Shown here: one piece after another, positions 7,116 through 16,418 of the stretch | How the letters are laid out: each line of letters starts with the position of its first letter | Position numbering within the stretch: the stretch's first letter is position 1 | From: Klebsiella oxytoca NBRC 105695 | Lineage (GTDB): Bacteria; Pseudomonadota; Gammaproteobacteria; Enterobacterales; Enterobacteriaceae | Length of the DNA stretch: 64,000 nt | Assembly: GCF_001598695.1 (NCBI RefSeq) | Contig: NZ_BCZK01000012.1 | Location: forward strand, 124,001 to 188,000 | Direction of reading: 5' to 3' | Translations under genes and position numbers: made by a program | The notes under the pieces: model-generated | What the model was told of the DNA's origin: nothing | Seen by the model: only the letters and a program-made list of their open reading frames with translations | Database searches by the model: none

Positions 7116-8578
7116 AAAAAATTAACCACTGGATCAACGGCAAAAACGTCGCCGCCGCGGAGTATTTCCATACCACTAACCCGGCCACCGGCGAAGTGCT
7201 GGCGGAGGTCGCCTCCGGCGGGGCTGACGAGGTGAATCAGGCGGTGGCGGCGGCAAAAGAGGCGTTTCCGAAATGGGCCAATCTGCCGATGAAAGAGCGC
7301 GCGCGTCTGATGCGCCGGCTGGGCGATCTGATCGACCAGAACGTCCCGGAGATCGCCGCCATGGAGACCGCCGACACCGGCCTGCCGATCCACCAGACCA
7401 AAAACGTGCTGATCCCGCGCGCTTCGCACAACTTCGAATTCTTCGCCGAAGTGTGCCAGCAAATGAACGGTAAGACCTATCCGGTTGATGACAAGATGCT
7501 CAACTACACCCTCGTGCAGCCGGTCGGCGTCTGCGCGCTGGTGTCGCCGTGGAACGTGCCGTTTATGACCGCGACCTGGAAGGTGGCGCCGTGCCTGGCG
7601 CTGGGGAATACCGCGGTGCTGAAAATGTCCGAACTGTCGCCGCTAACCGCTGACCGTCTTGGCGAGCTGGCGCTGGAAGCGGGTATTCCGGCGGGCGTAC
7701 TGAACGTGGTTCAGGGCTACGGCGCGACGGCGGGCGATGCGCTGGTACGCCACCATGACGTACGCGCGGTATCGTTTACCGGCGGTACCGCCACCGGGCG
7801 CAACATCATGAAAAACGCCGGGCTGAAAAAGTACTCCATGGAGCTGGGCGGCAAATCGCCGGTGTTGATTTTCGAAGACGCCGATATTGAGCGCGCTCTC
7901 GACGCCGCGCTGTTCACCATTTTCTCGATCAACGGCGAACGCTGCACCGCCGGCTCGCGCATCTTCATTCAGCAGAGCATCTACCCCGAGTTCGTTAAAC
8001 GCTTTGCCGAACGCGCGAATCGCCTGCGCGTCGGCGACCCTACCGACCCGAACACTCAGGTGGGTGCGCTGATTAGCCAGCAGCACTGGGAGAAAGTCTC
8101 CGGCTATATCCGCCTCGGCATTGAAGAAGGAGCGACCCTGCTGGCCGGCGGCGCGGATAAGCCCGCCGATCTGCCTGCCCATCTGAGAAACGGCAACTTC
8201 CTGCGGCCAACGGTGCTGGCGGACGTCGATAACCGCATGCGCGTGGCGCAGGAAGAGATTTTTGGCCCGGTAGCCTGTCTGCTGCCGTTTAAAGACGAGG
8301 CGGAAGGTCTGCGCCTGGCCAACGATGTGGAGTACGGCCTCGCCTCTTATATCTGGACCCAGGACGTCAGCAAAGTGCTGCGCCTGGCGCGCGGCATCGA
8401 AGCCGGAATGGTGTTCGTCAACACCCAGAACGTCCGCGACCTGCGTCAGCCGTTCGGCGGCGTGAAGGCCTCCGGTACCGGCCGTGAAGGCGGCGAATAC
8501 AGCTTTGAAGTGTTCGCTGAAATGAAAAACGTCTGCATCTCGATGGGCGACCATCCGATCCCAAAATGGGGAGTCTGA
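7112..8578 (+). CDS. hpaE: HpaE: 5-carboxymethyl-2-hydroxymuconate semialdehyde dehydrogenase
   Basis: A 488-residue NAD-dependent aldehyde dehydrogenase of standard length. The general base is Glu244 in M-E-L-G-G-K and the catalytic nucleophile is Cys278 in N-G-E-R-C-T-A-G-S. S-F-T-G-G-T-A-T-G (about residue 221) is the NAD-binding loop. In the pathway it oxidises the ring-cleavage product of homoprotocatechuate to the tricarboxylate used by HpaG. It sits between hpaG2 and hpaD with almost no intergenic DNA, as in E. coli. Confidence 0.95.
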   Translation: MKKINHWINGKNVAAAEYFHTTNPATGEVLAEVASGGADEVNQAVAAAKEAFPKWANLPMKERARLMRRLGDLIDQNVPEIAAMETADTGLPIHQTKNVLIPRASHNFEFFAEVCQQMNGKTYPVDDKMLNYTLVQPVGVCALVSPWNVPFMTATWKVAPCLALGNTAVLKMSELSPLTADRLGELALEAGIPAGVLNVVQGYGATAGDALVRHHDVRAVSFTGGTATGRNIMKNAGLKKYSMELGGKSPVLIFEDADIERALDAALFTIFSINGERCTAGSRIFIQQSIYPEFVKRFAERANRLRVGDPTDPNTQVGALISQQHWEKVSGYIRLGIEEGATLLAGGADKPADLPAHLRNGNFLRPTVLADVDNRMRVAQEEIFGPVACLLPFKDEAEGLRLANDVEYGLASYIWTQDVSKVLRLARGIEAGMVFVNTQNVRDLRQPFGGVKASGTGREGGEYSFEVFAEMKNVCISMGDHPIPKWGV

Positions 8579-8579
8579 T

Positions 8580-9437
8580 ATGGGAAAGTTAGCGTTAGCA
8601 GCAAAAATTACTCACGTACCGTCGATGTATCTCTCTGAACTGCCGGGTAAAAACCACGGCTGCCGCCAGGGAGCCATCGATGGGCATAAAGAAATCGGCA
8701 AGCGGTGTCGCGAGCTGGGTGTGGATACCATCATCGTCTTTGATACCCACTGGCTGGTCAACAGCGCCTACCACATCAACTGTGCCGACCATTTCCAGGG
8801 CGTCTACACCAGCAACGAGCTGCCGCATTTTATTCGCGACATGACCTATGACTATGACGGTAATCCGGAGCTCGGCCACCTGATTGCCGACGAAGCGGTC
8901 AAACTCGGGGTCCGTGCCAAAGCGCACAACATTCCAAGCCTGAAGCTGGAGTACGGCACCCTGGTGCCGATGCGCTACATGAACAGCGATAAGCATTTCA
9001 AAGTGGTCTCTATCTCGGCGTTCTGTACCGTCCATGATTTTGCCGATAGCCGCAAGCTGGGCGAAGCCATTCTTAAAGCGATTGAGAAATATAACGGCAC
9101 CGTGGCGGTCTTTGCCAGCGGCTCGCTGTCGCACCGTTTTATCGACGACCAGCGCGCCGAAGAGGGAATGAACAGCTATACCCGCGAGTTCGATCACCAG
9201 ATGGACGAACGGGTCGTGAAGCTGTGGCGCGAAGGCAAATTCAAAGAGTTCTGCACCATGCTGCCGGAGTACGCCGACTACTGCTTCGGTGAAGGCAATA
9301 TGCACGACACGGTGATGCTGCTGGGCCTGCTGGGCTGGGACAAATATGACGGCAAAGTAGAGTTTATTACCGAACTCTTTGCCAGCTCCGGCACCGGTCA
9401 GGTCAACGCCGTCTTCCCGCTGCCGGAAACGGCGTAA
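8580..9437 (+). CDS. hpaD: HpaD: homoprotocatechuate 2,3-dioxygenase
   Basis: A 285-residue extradiol ring-cleavage dioxygenase of the class III (LigB-type) fold. Its N-terminal K-I-T-H-V-P-S-M-Y-L-S and the following F-D-T-H-W carry the histidines that bind catalytic Fe(II). F-A-S-G-S-L-S-H-R-F near residue 178 is a further family motif. It opens the ring of 3,4-dihydroxyphenylacetate next to the diol. It starts 1 bp after the hpaE stop and is followed 12 bp later by hpaF with an AAGGAG-type ribosome site. Confidence 0.95.
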   Translation: MGKLALAAKITHVPSMYLSELPGKNHGCRQGAIDGHKEIGKRCRELGVDTIIVFDTHWLVNSAYHINCADHFQGVYTSNELPHFIRDMTYDYDGNPELGHLIADEAVKLGVRAKAHNIPSLKLEYGTLVPMRYMNSDKHFKVVSISAFCTVHDFADSRKLGEAILKAIEKYNGTVAVFASGSLSHRFIDDQRAEEGMNSYTREFDHQMDERVVKLWREGKFKEFCTMLPEYADYCFGEGNMHDTVMLLGLLGWDKYDGKVEFITELFASSGTGQVNAVFPLPETA

Positions 9438-9449
9438 GGAGCACGCAGA

Positions 9450-9830
9450 ATGCCGCATTTTATCGCTGAATGTACCAACAACATCCGTGAGCAGGCTGAT
9501 TTACCGGGTCTGTTCAGCAAAGTGAACGCCGCGCTGGCGGCAACCGGCATCTTTCCTATCGGCGGCATTCGCAGTCGCGCCATCTGGCTGGATACCTGGC
9601 AGATGGCCGATGGCCAGCATGACTACGCCTTCGTGCATATGACGCTAAAGATTGGTACCGGACGCAGCCTGGAGAGCCGTCAGGACGTGGGCGATATGCT
9701 GTTCACGCTGATCAAAGCCCATTTCGCCGCGCTGATGGAGAGCCGCTATCTGGCGCTGTCGTTTGAGATCGATGAACTGCACCCGACGCTGAACTACAAG
9801 CAGAACAACGTACACGCGTTGTTTAAATAG
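9450..9830 (+). CDS. hpaF: HpaF: 5-carboxymethyl-2-hydroxymuconate delta-isomerase
   Basis: A 126-residue tautomerase-superfamily protein. It begins M-P-H-F-I-A-E-C, so removing Met exposes Pro1, the catalytic base of this fold. The length matches E. coli CHMI (hpcD/hpaF). It isomerises 5-carboxymethyl-2-hydroxymuconate in the homoprotocatechuate pathway. The gene is followed by a 127-bp gap with a strong hairpin before hpaH. Confidence 0.94.
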   Translation: MPHFIAECTNNIREQADLPGLFSKVNAALAATGIFPIGGIRSRAIWLDTWQMADGQHDYAFVHMTLKIGTGRSLESRQDVGDMLFTLIKAHFAALMESRYLALSFEIDELHPTLNYKQNNVHALFK

Positions 9831-9841
9831 GTGCGGCCCGC

Positions 9842-9862
9842 CCCTCTCCCGGTGGGAGAGGG
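9842..9862. terminator. Hairpin between hpaF and hpaH
   Basis: CCCTCTCCC and GGGAGAGGG form a perfect 9-bp stem with a 3-nt loop just after the hpaF stop. It lacks a T tract, so it is more likely an mRNA-stabilising or attenuating hairpin of a dispersed repeat family than a full terminator. Near-identical stems follow hpaC (16378) and yjiA (31589). Confidence 0.5.
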
Positions 9863-9957
9863 TGAAAACAAGTACTGCCACAAACCCCAGGCCGGCTAAG
9901 ACGCCTACGCGTCGCCACCCGGCGCAGCAGCACCGAATGACGTAACAGGAAGCAACT

Positions 9958-10761
9958 ATGCTCGATAAACATACCCATAGCCTGATCGCCCAGCGGCTGA
10001 ACCAGGCGGAAAAACAGCGTGAACAGATCCGCGCTATTTCGCTGGATCACCCGACGATCACCATCGAAGACGCCTACGCGGTACAGCGCGAATGGGTAAA
10101 TATGAAGATCGCCGAAGGCCGCGTGCTGAAAGGGCATAAAATCGGCCTGACCTCGAAAGCGATGCAGGCCAGTTCGCAAATCAGCGAACCGGACTACGGC
10201 GCGCTGCTGGACGATATGTTTTTCCACGACGGCGGCGATATTCCTACCGACCGCTTTATCGTCCCGCGTATCGAAGTAGAGCTGGCTTTCGTGCTGGCCA
10301 AACCGCTGCGCGGCCCCAACTGTACCCTGTTCGACGTCTACAACGCCACCGACTACGTGATCCCGGCGCTGGAGCTGATTGACGCCCGCTGCCACAACAT
10401 CGACCCGGAAACCCAGCGCCCGCGCAAAGTCTTCGACACCATCTCCGATAACGCCGCCAACGCCGGGGTGATCCTCGGCGGCCGTCCGATTAAACCCGAC
10501 GAGCTGGATCTGCGCTGGATCTCCGCCCTGCTCTATCGCAACGGCGTGATTGAAGAGACCGGCGTCGCCGCAGGGGTGCTGAATCACCCGGCCAACGGCG
10601 TGGCCTGGCTGGCGAACAAGCTGGCGCCTTACGACGTCCAGCTGGAAGCCGGGCAGATTATTCTCGGCGGCTCCTTTACGCGCCCGGTGCCGGCGCGCAA
10701 AGGCGACACCTTCCACGTTGATTACGGCACCATGGGCGCGATTAGCTGCCGGTTCGTCTAG
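9958..10761 (+). CDS. hpaH: HpaH: 2-oxo-hept-4-ene-1,7-dioate hydratase
   Basis: A 267-residue hydratase/decarboxylase-family protein. It contains [13 protein letters not shown] near residue 60 and the metal-binding stretch [11 protein letters not shown] near residue 104, both typical of the MhpD/HpaH family. It adds water to the 2-oxo-heptene-dioate intermediate to give the substrate of the HpaI aldolase. An AGGAAG ribosome site precedes the ATG. Its stop overlaps the hpaI ribosome-binding sequence. Confidence 0.94.
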   Translation: MLDKHTHSLIAQRLNQAEKQREQIRAISLDHPTITIEDAYAVQREWVNMKIAEGRVLKGHKIGLTSKAMQASSQISEPDYGALLDDMFFHDGGDIPTDRFIVPRIEVELAFVLAKPLRGPNCTLFDVYNATDYVIPALELIDARCHNIDPETQRPRKVFDTISDNAANAGVILGGRPIKPDELDLRWISALLYRNGVIEETGVAAGVLNHPANGVAWLANKLAPYDVQLEAGQIILGGSFTRPVPARKGDTFHVDYGTMGAISCRFV

Positions 10762-10771
10762 GAGGAATATG

Positions 10772-11563
10772 ATGAATAACGCCTTTAAAGACGCCATAAA
10801 AGCGGGTCGACCGCAGATTGGCCTGTGGCTGGGACTGACCAGCAGCTACAGCGCTGAGCTGCTGGCCGGGGCCGGGTTCGACTGGCTGCTGATCGACGGC
10901 GAGCACGCGCCAAACAGCGTGCAGACGATACTGACCCAGCTGCAGGCGATCGCCCCTTATCCCAGCCAGCCGGTGGTGCGCCCCTCGTGGAACGACCCGG
11001 TGCAGATTAAACAGCTGCTGGATATCGGCGCGCAAACCCTGCTGGTACCCATGGTGCAGAACGCCGACGAAGCGCGGCTGGCGGTGAAAGCCACCCGCTA
11101 TCCGCCCGCGGGTATTCGCGGCGTCGGCAGCGCCCTCGCCCGGGCCTCGCGCTGGAACCGCGTCCCGGATTATCTCCATCAGGCTAACGACGCGATGTGC
11201 GTGCTGGTGCAAATCGAAACTCGCGAAGCGCTCAACAATCTGCCGCAGATCCTCGATGTCGAGGGCGTGGACGGCGTGTTTATCGGCCCGGCGGATCTGA
11301 GCGCCGACATGGGCTTCAGCGGCAACCCTCAGCACCCGGAAGTACAGGCCGCCATTGAGCACGCCATCGGGCAAATTCGCGCAGCGGGCAAAGCGCCGGG
11401 GATCCTGATGGCCAACGAACAGCTGGCGAAGCGTTACCTGCAGCTCGGCGCGCTGTTTGTCGCCGTCGGGGTCGATACCACCCTGCTGGCCCGCGGTGCG
11501 GAAGCGCTGGCGGCACGGTTTGGCGCAGAAAAAACCGCCGAGGGTTCGTCAGGCGTCTATTAA
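10772..11563 (+). CDS. hpaI: HpaI: 4-hydroxy-2-oxo-heptane-1,7-dioate aldolase
   Basis: A class II pyruvate aldolase of about 263 residues. Motifs include [20 protein letters not shown] (pyruvate-binding arginine), Q-I-E-T-R-E-A-L (metal glutamate) and [10 protein letters not shown] (metal aspartate). It splits the C7 dioate into pyruvate and succinic semialdehyde, the last step. ATG 10772 is preferred because AGGAGG at 10760-10765 is 6 nt upstream; the ATG one codon earlier would leave only 3 nt. The open frame extends further 5' inside hpaH but lacks a ribosome site there. Confidence 0.94.
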   Translation: MNNAFKDAIKAGRPQIGLWLGLTSSYSAELLAGAGFDWLLIDGEHAPNSVQTILTQLQAIAPYPSQPVVRPSWNDPVQIKQLLDIGAQTLLVPMVQNADEARLAVKATRYPPAGIRGVGSALARASRWNRVPDYLHQANDAMCVLVQIETREALNNLPQILDVEGVDGVFIGPADLSADMGFSGNPQHPEVQAAIEHAIGQIRAAGKAPGILMANEQLAKRYLQLGALFVAVGVDTTLLARGAEALAARFGAEKTAEGSSGVY

Positions 11564-11632
11564 CGCCAGGTGGCGCAGCGCCACCCGGCAACCCGCAGTA
11601 CCCTACAAAATTCCCATTAGAGGAAAATGATA

Positions 11633-13009
11633 ATGAGCGATACATCATCTGCCATCCCGGAAAAGTTCGATCCGGCTAATCAGCACAAGCAGCTGACGGC
11701 GCAGCAGCAGTCGGTTATCAACAAGCTCTTTCGTCGCCTGATCGTGTTTTTGTTCGTGCTGTTTATCTTTTCGTTTTTAGATCGCATCAATATCGGCTTT
11801 GCCGGGCTGACCATGGGGCAGGATCTGGGCCTTAACGCCACCATGTTCGGCCTTGCCACCACCCTGTTTTACGCGACCTACGTCATTTTCGGCATTCCGA
11901 GCAACGTGATGCTCAGCATCGTCGGCGCCCGCCGCTGGATCGCCACCATCATGGTGCTGTGGGGCATCGCCTCCACCGCCACCATGTTCGCGACCGGGCC
12001 GAATAGCCTCTATATCCTGCGCATGCTGGTGGGGATCACCGAGGCCGGTTTTCTGCCCGGCATTCTGCTCTATCTGACCTACTGGTTCCCGGCCTTTTTC
12101 CGCGCCCGCGCCAACGCGCTGTTTATGATCGCGATGCCGGTGACCACCGCGCTGGGGTCGATTGTTTCAGGCTATATCTTGTCGATGGACGGCCTGTTGA
12201 ACCTGCACGGCTGGCAGTGGCTGTTCCTGCTGGAAGGCTTCCCGTCGGTGCTGCTCGGTATTATGGTCTGGTTCTGGCTGGATGATTCGCCCTCGAAGGC
12301 CAAATGGCTGACCGCAGAAGATAAAAAATGCCTGCAGGAGATGATGGACAACGACCGCCTGACGCTGGTCCAGCCGGAAGGGGCGATCAGCCATCACGCC
12401 ATGCAGCAGCGCAGCCTGTGGCGGGAAGTGTTCACGCCGATCGTGCTGATGTACACCCTGGCCTACTTCTGCCTGACCAATACGCTCAGCGCGATCAGCA
12501 TCTGGACGCCGCAGATCCTCAAAAGCTTTAACGAAAGCAGCAGCAATATCACCATCGGCCTGCTGGCGGCGATCCCGCAGATTTGCACCATTCTGGGAAT
12601 GATCTACTGGAGCCGGCACTCCGATAAGCACCAGGAGCGTAAGCATCACACCGCCCTGCCGTTCCTGTTCGCCGCCGCAGGCTGGCTGCTGGCGTCGGCG
12701 ACCGATCATAACCTGATCCAGTTGCTCGGGATCGTGATGGCTTCGACCGGATCGTTTAGCGCGATGGCCATTTTCTGGACCACGCCGGATCAGTCGATCA
12801 GCCTGCGCGCCAGAGCGATTGGTATCGCGGTGATCAACGCGACCGGCAATATCGGATCGGCGCTCAGCCCCTTTATGATCGGCTGGCTGAAGGATATTAC
12901 CGGCAGCTTCAGCAGCGGTCTTTGGTTCGTCGCCGCCCTGCTGATCATTGGCGCAGTCATTATCTGGGCGATTCCGATGAAAGGATCGCGTCCGCGCGCG
13001 ACGCCGTAA
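11633..13009 (+). CDS. hpaX: HpaX: 4-hydroxyphenylacetate permease (MFS)
   Basis: A 458-residue major-facilitator protein of the anion:cation symporter group with 12 predicted membrane segments. It is highly similar to E. coli HpaX (S-F-L-D-R-I-N-I-G-F-A-G-L at TM1 and a long central loop before residue 250). It imports 4-HPA. The start at 11633 (M-S-D-T) has AGAGG 9 nt upstream and matches the known N-terminus; an ATG two codons earlier is too close. It sits 63 bp after hpaI and 9 bp before hpaA, so it belongs to the meta operon. Confidence 0.94.
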   Translation: MSDTSSAIPEKFDPANQHKQLTAQQQSVINKLFRRLIVFLFVLFIFSFLDRINIGFAGLTMGQDLGLNATMFGLATTLFYATYVIFGIPSNVMLSIVGARRWIATIMVLWGIASTATMFATGPNSLYILRMLVGITEAGFLPGILLYLTYWFPAFFRARANALFMIAMPVTTALGSIVSGYILSMDGLLNLHGWQWLFLLEGFPSVLLGIMVWFWLDDSPSKAKWLTAEDKKCLQEMMDNDRLTLVQPEGAISHHAMQQRSLWREVFTPIVLMYTLAYFCLTNTLSAISIWTPQILKSFNESSSNITIGLLAAIPQICTILGMIYWSRHSDKHQERKHHTALPFLFAAAGWLLASATDHNLIQLLGIVMASTGSFSAMAIFWTTPDQSISLRARAIGIAVINATGNIGSALSPFMIGWLKDITGSFSSGLWFVAALLIIGAVIIWAIPMKGSRPRATP

Positions 13010-13018
13010 GGAGCCGCT

Positions 13019-13909
13019 ATGTGCCAGAGTCCTGTTGCCAATATCGATATTAATAAAGAGTACGATGAGAGTCTGGGAACGGAGGAGGTACATTACCAAT
13101 CCTTTGCCCGGATGGCGGAGTTTTTTGGCCGCGATATGCAGGCGCACCGTCACGACCAGTATTTTCAGATGCACTTTCTCGATACCGGGCAGATTGAGCT
13201 GCAGCTCGACGATCATCGCTATTCGGTGCAGGCGCCGCTGTTTGTCCTGACGCCGCCCTCGGTGCCGCACGCTTTTATCACCGAGTCCGATAGCGACGGT
13301 CATGTGCTGACGGTGCGCGAGGATCTGGTCTGGCCGCTGCTGGAGGTGCTCTATCCCGGCACGCGGGAGGCTTTCGGTCTGCCGGGCATCTGCCTGTCGC
13401 TGGCCGATAAGCCCGAGGAGTTGGCGGCGCTGGCGCATTACTGGCGGCTGATTGAACGGGAATCGACGTCGCAGCTGCCGGGGCGGGAACATACCCTGAC
13501 GCTGCTGGCGCAGGCGGTGTTCACCCTGCTGCTGCGCAACGCGAAACTTGACGATCATGCGGCCAGCGGGATACGCGGCGAGCTCAAGCTGTTCCAGCGG
13601 TTTAACCAGTTGATCGATAGCCACTACCACCAGCACTGGACGGTGCCGGATTACGCCAGCGAGCTGCATCTGACCGAATCAAGGCTAACCGATATCTGCC
13701 GCCGCTTCGCCAACCGGCCGCCCAAGCGGCTGATTTTCGACAGGCAGCTGCGCGAGGCCAAACGGCTGCTGCTGTTTTCCGACAACGCGGTAAGCGAAAT
13801 AGCCTGGCAGCTGGGCTTTAAAGATCCGGCCTATTTTGCCCGCTTTTTTAACCGCTTAGTCGGCTGCTCGCCGAGTGCCTATCGGGCGCAGAAAGTACCG
13901 GTGTCGTAA
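13019..13909 (+). CDS. hpaA: HpaA: AraC-family activator of hpaBC
   Basis: A 296-residue regulator with an N-terminal cupin ligand domain (H-R-H-D-Q-Y-F-Q-M-H near residue 42) and a C-terminal AraC double helix-turn-helix (L-T-E-S-R-L-T-D-I-C-R-R-F and I-A-W-Q-L-G-F-K-D-P-A-Y-F-A-R-F-F). HpaA activates the hydroxylase operon in response to 4-HPA. A TAAGGAG site precedes the start. It lies 362 bp upstream of hpaB on the same strand, with REP repeats between, as expected for a separate hpaBC promoter. Confidence 0.95.
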   Translation: MCQSPVANIDINKEYDESLGTEEVHYQSFARMAEFFGRDMQAHRHDQYFQMHFLDTGQIELQLDDHRYSVQAPLFVLTPPSVPHAFITESDSDGHVLTVREDLVWPLLEVLYPGTREAFGLPGICLSLADKPEELAALAHYWRLIERESTSQLPGREHTLTLLAQAVFTLLLRNAKLDDHAASGIRGELKLFQRFNQLIDSHYHQHWTVPDYASELHLTESRLTDICRRFANRPPKRLIFDRQLREAKRLLLFSDNAVSEIAWQLGFKDPAYFARFFNRLVGCSPSAYRAQKVPVS

Positions 13910-13915
13910 GATCTT

Positions 13916-14056
13916 TCCGGGGGCGGCGCGGCGAATTCGCAGCCGTCTGAGAGGCGGTAGCCCGGGCAAGGCGGGTCAAGCGCCGCCCCCGGGAGCAGAG
14001 CGCAGAGTATCTGAATTTCCCGGAGGCGATGCTGCGCATCTGTCCGGGCTACAAAT
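13916..14056. repeat. REP-type repeats upstream of hpaB
   Basis: The hpaA-hpaB gap (13910-14271, 362 bp, no gene) opens with GC-rich, partly inverted copies of the local REP motif: a GTAGCCCGGG...CGCCGCCCCCGGG copy and a facing CCCGGAGGCGATGC...GTCCGGGCTAC copy. The rest (about 14057-14271) is AT-rich and must contain the hpaBC promoter. It ends with GAAGAGG 8 nt before the hpaB ATG. Confidence 0.75.
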
Positions 14057-14146
14057 TCAAAACCCGCCGTGGCTTGTCGTCGGTTCACCGGAGAGCCAGG
14101 CCGGAAAATAGAAAAACCAACCCCCGATCACATAACCCAACCCCGC

Positions 14147-14158
14147 CTGAAAAGTACC
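14147..14158. promoter_or_regulatory. 12-mer CTGAAAAGTACC shared with the hpaG promoter region
   Basis: CTGAAAAGTACC occurs here, 125 bp before hpaB, and again at 5521-5532 in the hpaR-hpaG region, where it runs into the GTACCA palindrome. Two exact copies, each in the upstream region of a 4-HPA-induced operon, suggest a common regulatory element. Whether a regulator binds it is unknown. Confidence 0.35.
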
Positions 14159-14271
14159 GACCATTGACCTAAAAGTCTCTTCACGAAAGCCGCGTTAACC
14201 GCTTCAATTGAACAACAAAAACAAAACATAAATTTAACATCGCATTCCGATTAATACTGAAGAGGTCACCT

Positions 14272-15834
14272 ATGAAACCTGAAAATTTCCGTGCAGACGC
14301 TAAACGCCCGTTAACTGGCGAAGAGTACCTGAAGAGCCTGCAGGACGGCCGCGAAATCTATATATACGGCGAACGCGTTAAGGACGTGACCATCCACCCG
14401 GCGTTCCGCAACGCCGCCGCCTCCGTCGCCCAGATGTACGATGCGCTGCATAAACCCGAGCTGCAGGATACCCTGTGCTGGGGCACCGATACCGGCAGCG
14501 GCGGCTATACCCACAAGTTCTTCCGCGTCGCGAAAAGCGCCGACGATCTGCGCCAGCAGCGCGACGCCATCGCTGAATGGTCGCGCCTGAGCTACGGCTG
14601 GATGGGCCGTACCCCGGACTACAAAGCCGCATTCGGCTGCGCGCTCGGCGCAAACCCGGCATTTTATGGTCAGTTTGAACAGAACGCCCGTAACTGGTAC
14701 ACCCGCATCCAGGAAACCGGCCTCTACTTTAACCACGCCATCGTCAACCCGCCGATCGACCGCCATAAGCCAGCCGACGAAGTGAAAGACGTCTATATCA
14801 AACTGGAGAAAGAGACCGATGCCGGGATCATCGTCAGCGGCGCGAAAGTGGTGGCCACCAACTCGGCGCTGACCCACTACAATATGATTGGCTTCGGCTC
14901 GGCGCAGGTGATGGGCGAAAACCCGGACTTCGCGCTGATGTTTGTCGCGCCGATGGATGCCGAAGGCGTTAAGCTTATCTCCCGCGCCTCCTATGAACTG
15001 GTCGCCGGAGCAACCGGATCGCCCTACGACTATCCGCTCTCCAGCCGCTTCGACGAAAATGATGCGATCCTGGTGATGGATAATGTGCTGATCCCATGGG
15101 AAAACGTGCTGATCTATCGCGACTTCGATCGCTGCCGCCGCTGGACGATGGAAGGCGGTTTCGCCCGCATGTATCCGCTGCAGGCCTGCGTGCGTCTGGC
15201 CGTGAAGCTCGACTTTATCACCGCCCTGCTCAAGCGCTCGCTGGAGTGCACCGGCACCCTGGAGTTCCGCGGCGTACAGGCGGATCTCGGCGAAGTGGTA
15301 GCCTGGCGCAATATGTTCTGGGCGCTGAGCGACTCGATGTGCGCCGAAGCCACGCCGTGGGTTAACGGCGCGTATCTGCCGGATCACGCCGCGCTGCAAA
15401 CCTATCGCGTGATGGCGCCGATGGCCTACGCCAAAATCAAAAACATTATTGAACGCAACGTCACCAGCGGCCTGATCTATCTGCCGTCCAGCGCCCGCGA
15501 TCTCAACAATCCGCAGATCAACGAATATCTGGCGAAATACGTGCGCGGATCGAACGGCATGGATCACGTCGAGCGTATCAAGATCCTCAAACTGATGTGG
15601 GACGCCATCGGCAGCGAGTTTGGTGGTCGTCACGAACTGTACGAAATCAACTACTCAGGTAGCCAGGATGAAATTCGCCTGCAGTGCCTGCGTCAGGCGC
15701 AGAGCTCCGGCAACATGGACAAAATGATGGCGATGGTGGATCGCTGCCTGTCCGAGTACGACCAGAACGGCTGGACGGTGCCGCATCTGCACAACAATAC
15801 CGATATCAACATGCTGGATAAGCTGCTGAAGTAA
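14272..15834 (+). CDS. hpaB: HpaB: 4-hydroxyphenylacetate 3-monooxygenase, oxygenase component
   Basis: A 520-residue FADH2-dependent two-component monooxygenase, full length and collinear with E. coli HpaB (start M-K-P-E-N-F-R-A-D; R-P-L-T-G-E-E-Y-L near residue 13; F-G-G-R-H-E-L-Y-E-I-N-Y-S-G near residue 454). It hydroxylates 4-HPA to 3,4-dihydroxyphenylacetate and also acts on other phenols. It uses reduced flavin supplied by HpaC, encoded 19 bp downstream. The hpaBC pair forms its own operon under HpaA control. Confidence 0.96.
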   Translation: MKPENFRADAKRPLTGEEYLKSLQDGREIYIYGERVKDVTIHPAFRNAAASVAQMYDALHKPELQDTLCWGTDTGSGGYTHKFFRVAKSADDLRQQRDAIAEWSRLSYGWMGRTPDYKAAFGCALGANPAFYGQFEQNARNWYTRIQETGLYFNHAIVNPPIDRHKPADEVKDVYIKLEKETDAGIIVSGAKVVATNSALTHYNMIGFGSAQVMGENPDFALMFVAPMDAEGVKLISRASYELVAGATGSPYDYPLSSRFDENDAILVMDNVLIPWENVLIYRDFDRCRRWTMEGGFARMYPLQACVRLAVKLDFITALLKRSLECTGTLEFRGVQADLGEVVAWRNMFWALSDSMCAEATPWVNGAYLPDHAALQTYRVMAPMAYAKIKNIIERNVTSGLIYLPSSARDLNNPQINEYLAKYVRGSNGMDHVERIKILKLMWDAIGSEFGGRHELYEINYSGSQDEIRLQCLRQAQSSGNMDKMMAMVDRCLSEYDQNGWTVPHLHNNTDINMLDKLLK

Positions 15835-15853
15835 GCGGCAGCGGGAGGTCACA

Positions 15854-16366
15854 ATGCAATTAGATGAACAACGTCTGCGTTTTCGCGATGCCATGGCCAG
15901 CCTGTCGGCCGCCGTTAACGTCATCACCACCGAAGGCGAGGCGGGCCGCTGCGGTATCACCGCCACCGCGGTCTGTTCGGTGACCGATACGCCGCCGTCG
16001 GTGATGGTCTGCATCAACGCTAACAGCGCGATGAATCCGGTGTTTCAGGGCAACGGCAAGCTATGCATCAACGTGCTGAACCACGAGCAAGAGGAGATGG
16101 CGCGCCACTTCGCCGGTATGACCGGGATGACGATGGACGACCGTTTCGGCCTCAGCTGCTGGCAAAAAGGCGCGCTGGGCCAGCCGGTGCTGAAAGGCTC
16201 GCTGGCGAGTCTCGAAGGCGAGATTAGCCAGGTACAGACCATCGGCAGCCACCTGGTCTATCTGGTAGAAATCAGGAATATAACCCTGAGCCAGCAGGGC
16301 CACGGGCTGATCTACTTTAAGCGCCGCTTCCATCCGGTGATGATGGAGATGGAGGTCGTGGCGTAA
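15854..16366 (+). CDS. hpaC: HpaC: flavin:NAD(P)H reductase component
   Basis: A 170-residue flavin reductase of the HpaC/FRP-like split-barrel family. It carries R-F-R-D-A-M-A-S-L-S-A-A-V-N-V-I-T-T near the N-terminus, A-T-A-V-C-S-V-T-D-T-P-P-S-V-M-V-C-I-N (flavin-binding strand and loop) and a C-terminal G-L-I-Y-F-K-R-R-F. It supplies FADH2 to HpaB. It starts 19 bp after hpaB with a GGGAGG ribosome site. A strong hairpin follows 11 bp after the stop. Confidence 0.95.
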   Translation: MQLDEQRLRFRDAMASLSAAVNVITTEGEAGRCGITATAVCSVTDTPPSVMVCINANSAMNPVFQGNGKLCINVLNHEQEEMARHFAGMTGMTMDDRFGLSCWQKGALGQPVLKGSLASLEGEISQVQTIGSHLVYLVEIRNITLSQQGHGLIYFKRRFHPVMMEMEVVA

Positions 16367-16377
16367 TGGCCTCGCCA

Positions 16378-16404
16378 GCCTCTCCCCGGATAACGGGGAG
16401 AGGC
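16378..16404. terminator. Hairpin after hpaC
   Basis: GCCTCTCCCCG and CGGGGAGAGGC form a perfect 11-bp stem with a 5-nt loop, just after hpaC and before the convergent orphan CDI cassettes. There is no T tract. It probably marks the 3' end of the hpaBC transcript and belongs to the same stem family as 9842 and 31589. Confidence 0.6.
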
Positions 16405-16418
16405 AACACAGATTCGCG

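Noticed and set aside
12167-13669. Long minus-strand open frame opposite hpaX and hpaA
   Set aside because: It mirrors two well-recognised plus-strand genes, has a low-complexity Arg/Gln/His-rich translation typical of antisense in GC-rich DNA, and no ribosome site.
14311-15633. 440-codon minus-strand frame inside hpaB
   Set aside because: hpaB is intact and conserved on the other strand; the translation shows no domain.
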